Shown: in pieces, positions 6,926-9,339 of the stretch
How the letters are laid out: every line of letters starts with the position of its first letter
Numbering within the stretch: the first letter of the stretch is position 1
Source of the DNA: Flavobacteriaceae bacterium
Lineage (GTDB): Bacteria; Bacteroidota; Bacteroidia; Flavobacteriales; Flavobacteriaceae
Length of the DNA stretch: 9,339 bases
NCBI GenBank assembly: GCA_020347545.1
Contig: CP070731.1
Coordinates: 82,403-91,741 of the forward strand
Reading direction: 5' to 3'
Made by a program: the position numbers and the translations under genes
Notes under the pieces: generated by a model
What the model saw: only the letters and a program-made list of their open reading frames with translations
Told to the model about the DNA's origin: nothing
The model's database searches: none

Positions 6926-7567
6926 ATGAAAAATATAATATTGGGTATCGTATTAAGTGGGATTCTGTTTATGGGATGTACACAAAAGAATTCACGCATC
7001 GAGCGGTCCAAGTTTAGCGTCAAAAACGGCATATTACTGTTGGATAACGAAAAATACACTGGAATCGCCTATGAGAACTTCACGAATGGGAACCTTAAAA
7101 GTGAATGGACCCTATTAAACGGAATCGAGCACGGACAAAGCACTTCGTATTATCCCAACGGGCAGGTTAATGAAAAAACCATGTGGAAAGACGGAGAAAA
7201 ACATGGGGAATATGAAAAATTCTATGACAACGGGAAACAAGAAGTAAAAGGTAGTTACAAATTCAATTTTAAGGATGACTATTTTGAAACGTATTATAAA
7301 AACGGTAATGTCTGGCGAAAAGGATATTACGAAAATGGACACCTTGAAGGCGCCATTGAGGAATTTTACGACAATGGAAAACTAAAAATCCTTATCACCT
7401 GGAAGAATGACAAGAAAGAAGGTCCTTATGAAGAATATTTTGATTCGGGTCAGCTGAAAACTTCTGGATATTACAAAAATGACTTAAAAGACGGAACTTT
7501 TGAAACCTATTCTGAAAGCGGAAAGCTTTTGGAAAGGCTGGTTTTTGAAAATGGAAAACCGGTATAA
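6926..7567 (+). CDS. MORN-repeat (YwqK-like) lipoprotein
   Basis: A 213-residue lipoprotein with seven MORN_2-type repeats. The signal peptide (MKNIILGIVLSGILFMG) ends in a lipobox with Cys18. The repeat core Y-x-NG-x-L places its glycine at residues 55, 79, 103, 127, 151, 175 and 199, an exact 24-residue period; each unit also has an NG or DG turn followed by a Y/F-rich strand. The frame opens upstream at a TTG (6884), but that start would put 14 extra residues before a perfect signal peptide and would lie inside the promoter box, so the ATG at 6926 is chosen. Databases often label such proteins YwqK antitoxins; no toxin gene is adjacent and an exported lipoprotein is a poor fit for a cytosolic antitoxin. 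Likely a surface or periplasmic beta-rich protein of unknown role, transcribed alone and ended by the hairpin just after its stop. Confidence 0.88.
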   Translation: MKNIILGIVLSGILFMGCTQKNSRIERSKFSVKNGILLLDNEKYTGIAYENFTNGNLKSEWTLLNGIEHGQSTSYYPNGQVNEKTMWKDGEKHGEYEKFYDNGKQEVKGSYKFNFKDDYFETYYKNGNVWRKGYYENGHLEGAIEEFYDNGKLKILITWKNDKKEGPYEEYFDSGQLKTSGYYKNDLKDGTFETYSESGKLLERLVFENGKPV

Positions 7568-7607
7568 AAAAAAGCACCCTGTTCTGAACCAGGGTGTTTG
7601 CTTTTTT
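7566..7607. terminator. Strong bidirectional intrinsic terminator
   Basis: CACCCTG (7575-7581) and CAGGGTG (7590-7596) form a 7-bp GC-rich stem with an 8-nt loop. An A8 tract (7566-7573) precedes it and a T6 tract (7602-7607) follows, so it can stop transcription on both strands. On + it ends the MORN lipoprotein gene, beginning inside or at its stop codon. On - it lies about 185 nt past the end of the phosphoesterase gene, with nothing else recognised between. Confidence 0.88.
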
Positions 7608-7791
7608 GAGGTACTTTAGATCTAATACTTCCTTTAAATTTGCTTTTTCACAGACCTGACCAATGTTTCTTTTTAGGGAATTTCTCACATACTTGTGAAC
7701 TTATTTACTTTATGTTTCACTGATCAATACCCAAAGATAAATCCATCATTAGAATATTTCGACGACAAGACATGTCATATTTGACAATTCG

Positions 7792-8691
7792 TTAAAGATA
7801 TTTTTCCAACGAGACCGGCCCCTCCAAAATTGTCTGAATAATAGGCTTGTCTTTTTCGCTATTTCCTTTAGAATCCTGATAATGCCATTTTACCAGAGAA
7901 ATGGAAAAATTCTGAATTTCAATCCCTATGATGGAATTGGGATGAACGCAACTACCATCATTGAACAAAGGAATATCACCCGGATCGGGAAATCTTGGCC
8001 TGTGTGTATGGCCACAGATAAGCATTTGCTGATTGTTCCTGACGATCCATTGATTGAGTTTTCTCTCGACCCTGATCAGGCCTTTATAATTTTTGGCGGG
8101 ACTTGTAGGATCGCTTATTCCAAACCATTTTTGAAGATACTTCCAAAAATACCTGACAAAAAAACGGTTAAATTTCCAATGTTTGTAATTCATATAATCA
8201 GCCTGGTGGCCGTGGATGGCAAAAATGGACCGCTCGCTATTTTCAAATTCTAGTATTAGTCCTTCATGATATTGAAGATCAAAAATTGCGTCTTTATCAG
8301 CTATATTTCTGGGAGTAAAAAAAGTTCGCATCACCTTTTCAACCATGATAGGATCCCTAAATTCCATATCGTGATTACCCCAGAGTAGATATAATCTCTG
8401 TTTTTCATAAAATCGTTTCAACAATTCAAAAATATGCTTGTAAGTTTCGTAGATGGGCCTAAAGGAGTTGTTTTCCCATAATTCTATCCCATCTCCCAAT
8501 TCTATATAAGTAAAACCATTTTTAAAATACGACTCCATGGCATGTGTATAGATGGCCATATTGCTTCTAAAATCATCGGCATAACTATTATCGCCTTTAT
8601 GCAGGTCACTGAAGAATACGATTTTTGCATCTCGAGGAAAAGTAACTCTTTTAGCTTTTGAAAAGGATTTATTAAGTATAGAATTGACCAT
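7792..8691 (-). CDS. Calcineurin-like metallophosphoesterase
   Basis: A 299-residue two-metal phosphoesterase. The metal-binding blocks appear in order: SDLHKGD with Asp29 and His31, GDG with Asp67, GNHD with Asn107 and His108, HGH at 160-162, and GHTHRP with His228 and His230. The set is complete, so it should be active. The order and HGHQ block recall UDP-2,3-diacylglucosamine pyrophosphatase (LpxH-like) enzymes, but the protein is longer than LpxH (about 240 residues), with an insert rich in aromatic and basic residues at 165-192 that could contact membrane or lipid. There is no signal peptide. The substrate is unknown; a phosphodiester or nucleotide is equally possible. It stands alone, convergent with the MORN lipoprotein and divergent from the cyclase-family gene. 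The ATG at 8691 is the first in frame and places the first motif at the usual distance. Confidence 0.92.
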   Translation of the reverse strand: MVNSILNKSFSKAKRVTFPRDAKIVFFSDLHKGDNSYADDFRSNMAIYTHAMESYFKNGFTYIELGDGIELWENNSFRPIYETYKHIFELLKRFYEKQRLYLLWGNHDMEFRDPIMVEKVMRTFFTPRNIADKDAIFDLQYHEGLILEFENSERSIFAIHGHQADYMNYKHWKFNRFFVRYFWKYLQKWFGISDPTSPAKNYKGLIRVERKLNQWIVRNNQQMLICGHTHRPRFPDPGDIPLFNDGSCVHPNSIIGIEIQNFSISLVKWHYQDSKGNSEKDKPIIQTILEGPVSLEKYL

Positions 8692-8703
8692 AGGATTGAT
8701 TAT

Positions 8704-8733
8704 CTAAAATAAAACAAATTATTAGATCTCAAA
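8704..8733 (-). promoter_or_regulatory. Weak promoter candidate for the phosphoesterase
   Basis: Read on the - strand, TTTG (8733-8730) is followed after 18 nt by TATTTTAG (8711-8704), which resembles TAnnTTTG with two mismatches. Spacing fits a Bacteroidota -33/-7 pair, but the start would fall only about 8 nt before the ATG at 8691. Weak evidence. Confidence 0.22.
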
Positions 8734-8821
8734 ACCCCATGTTCAATTCAGAATGGGCCGTAATCAAAACTCACGCTTAGAGGCTGTGAAATTTAATTAT
8801 ATTTACGATAAATCAAATGAT

Positions 8822-9339
8822 ATGAAATTTAAGACGACACTTTTATCCCTTCTATTGGCGTGTATCACAGGATGCCAGGACAATTCGAAACATAAAGAAA
8901 ATCGACCTGATGAGGGAGAAATATCCTCCCAACAGGTAAAAATTATCGATCTGTCTCATGATTATTCCAAGGAAACCATTTATTGGGTAACTGCAAAAGA
9001 GTTTAAACTGGATACCGTTTTTATGGGTGAAACTGACAAAGGCTATTTTTACGCTGCTAATAATTTTAGTACAGCGGAACACGGTGGCACGCATATAGAT
9101 GCCCCTATACATTTTGCCAAAGAAGGTCAAACAGTTGATGAAATACCTTTAGAAAGACTTATTGGCAATGCTGTAAAGGTGGATATATCTTCAAATGCGA
9201 TGAAAAACAGTGATTATTTAATTAGTGTTGGTGACTTCTTGAATTGGGAAAAAGAACACGACATGACCATTCCTGAAATGGCAATCGTCTTGCTGCAAAC
9301 AGGTCATTCAGAATACTACCCTACAAAAGAAAAATATTT
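8822..9339 (+). CDS. Cyclase-family (kynurenine formamidase-like) lipoprotein, 3' end cut
   Basis: The first 172 codons of a gene that runs off the right edge with no stop. The product belongs to the cyclase family (Pfam Cyclase, PF04199), metal-dependent hydrolases that include kynurenine formamidase and isatin hydrolase. The N-terminus opens KIIDLSHDYS at 40-49, and the metal-binding signature HGGTHIDAPIH lies at 87-97 (His87, His91, Asp93, His97), followed by the usual PLERLIGNAVKVDIS strand. Unlike the typical cytosolic kynurenine formamidase, it carries a lipoprotein signal peptide: MKFKTT, a hydrophobic core, then ITGC with Cys18 as the lipidation site. It should therefore act on the envelope. 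Its start lies 130 nt from the divergent phosphoesterase, with only a weak -7-like box between (TATATTTA, 8798-8805). Family is well supported; the substrate is unknown. Confidence 0.88.
   Translation, partial: MKFKTTLLSLLLACITGCQDNSKHKENRPDEGEISSQQVKIIDLSHDYSKETIYWVTAKEFKLDTVFMGETDKGYFYAANNFSTAEHGGTHIDAPIHFAKEGQTVDEIPLERLIGNAVKVDISSNAMKNSDYLISVGDFLNWEKEHDMTIPEMAIVLLQTGHSEYYPTKEKY

Noticed and set aside
7685..7698. Inverted repeat TCACA-TACT-TGTGA, resembling a rearranged CRP-like site
   Set aside because: Short, half-sites in the opposite order from a CRP site, and not placed upstream of a gene start.
7882..8253. 123-codon + strand frame
   Set aside because: It lies wholly inside the phosphoesterase gene, which has a complete set of catalytic motifs on the other strand; this frame has no domain.

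Overview
The window looks like a chromosomal segment of a member of the Bacteroidota, most likely Flavobacteriia. The basis is the AT-rich DNA, A-rich translation starts with little Shine-Dalgarno signal, a TAnnTTTG-type -7 box ahead of one gene, many short lipoprotein signal peptides, and gene types common in that group. No rRNA, tRNA, CRISPR array, insertion sequence or prophage gene was seen. There are nine complete protein genes and one cut by the right edge.

Layout. (1) 122-1850: prfB (release factor 2, read without the usual programmed frameshift), followed after 1 nt by a HAD-family phosphatase; probably one transcript. (2) 1851-2355: a 505-nt AT-rich gap with a possible weak terminator and, closer to the next operon, two 20-nt direct repeats at a 21-nt period that look like a regulator binding site. 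(3) 2356-6811: five tightly spaced genes on the + strand: a GntP-family permease, a RidA-family imine/enamine deaminase, a PLP enzyme of the D-threonine aldolase/D-serine dehydratase fold, a small lipocalin-like lipoprotein and an M19 dipeptidase. (4) 6926-7567: a MORN-repeat lipoprotein with its own probable promoter, ended by a strong hairpin that can work on both strands. (5) 7792-8691 on the - strand: a calcineurin-like metallophosphoesterase. (6) 8822-9339: the start of a cyclase-family (kynurenine-formamidase-like) lipoprotein that leaves the window.

How the genes work together. The central operon reads as a pathway for D-hydroxyamino acids or for dipeptides that carry them. The dipeptidase would free D-residues from L,D-dipeptides, the GntP permease (the family of the D-serine importer DsdX) would import the amino acid, the PLP enzyme would dehydrate or cleave D-serine/D-threonine, and RidA would clear the reactive enamine/imine a dehydratase makes. 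This is inference from family membership and gene order; no single gene proves the substrate. It is the most interesting unit in the window, and its permease would probably be labelled only as a gluconate transporter by homology. The other regions look ordinary.
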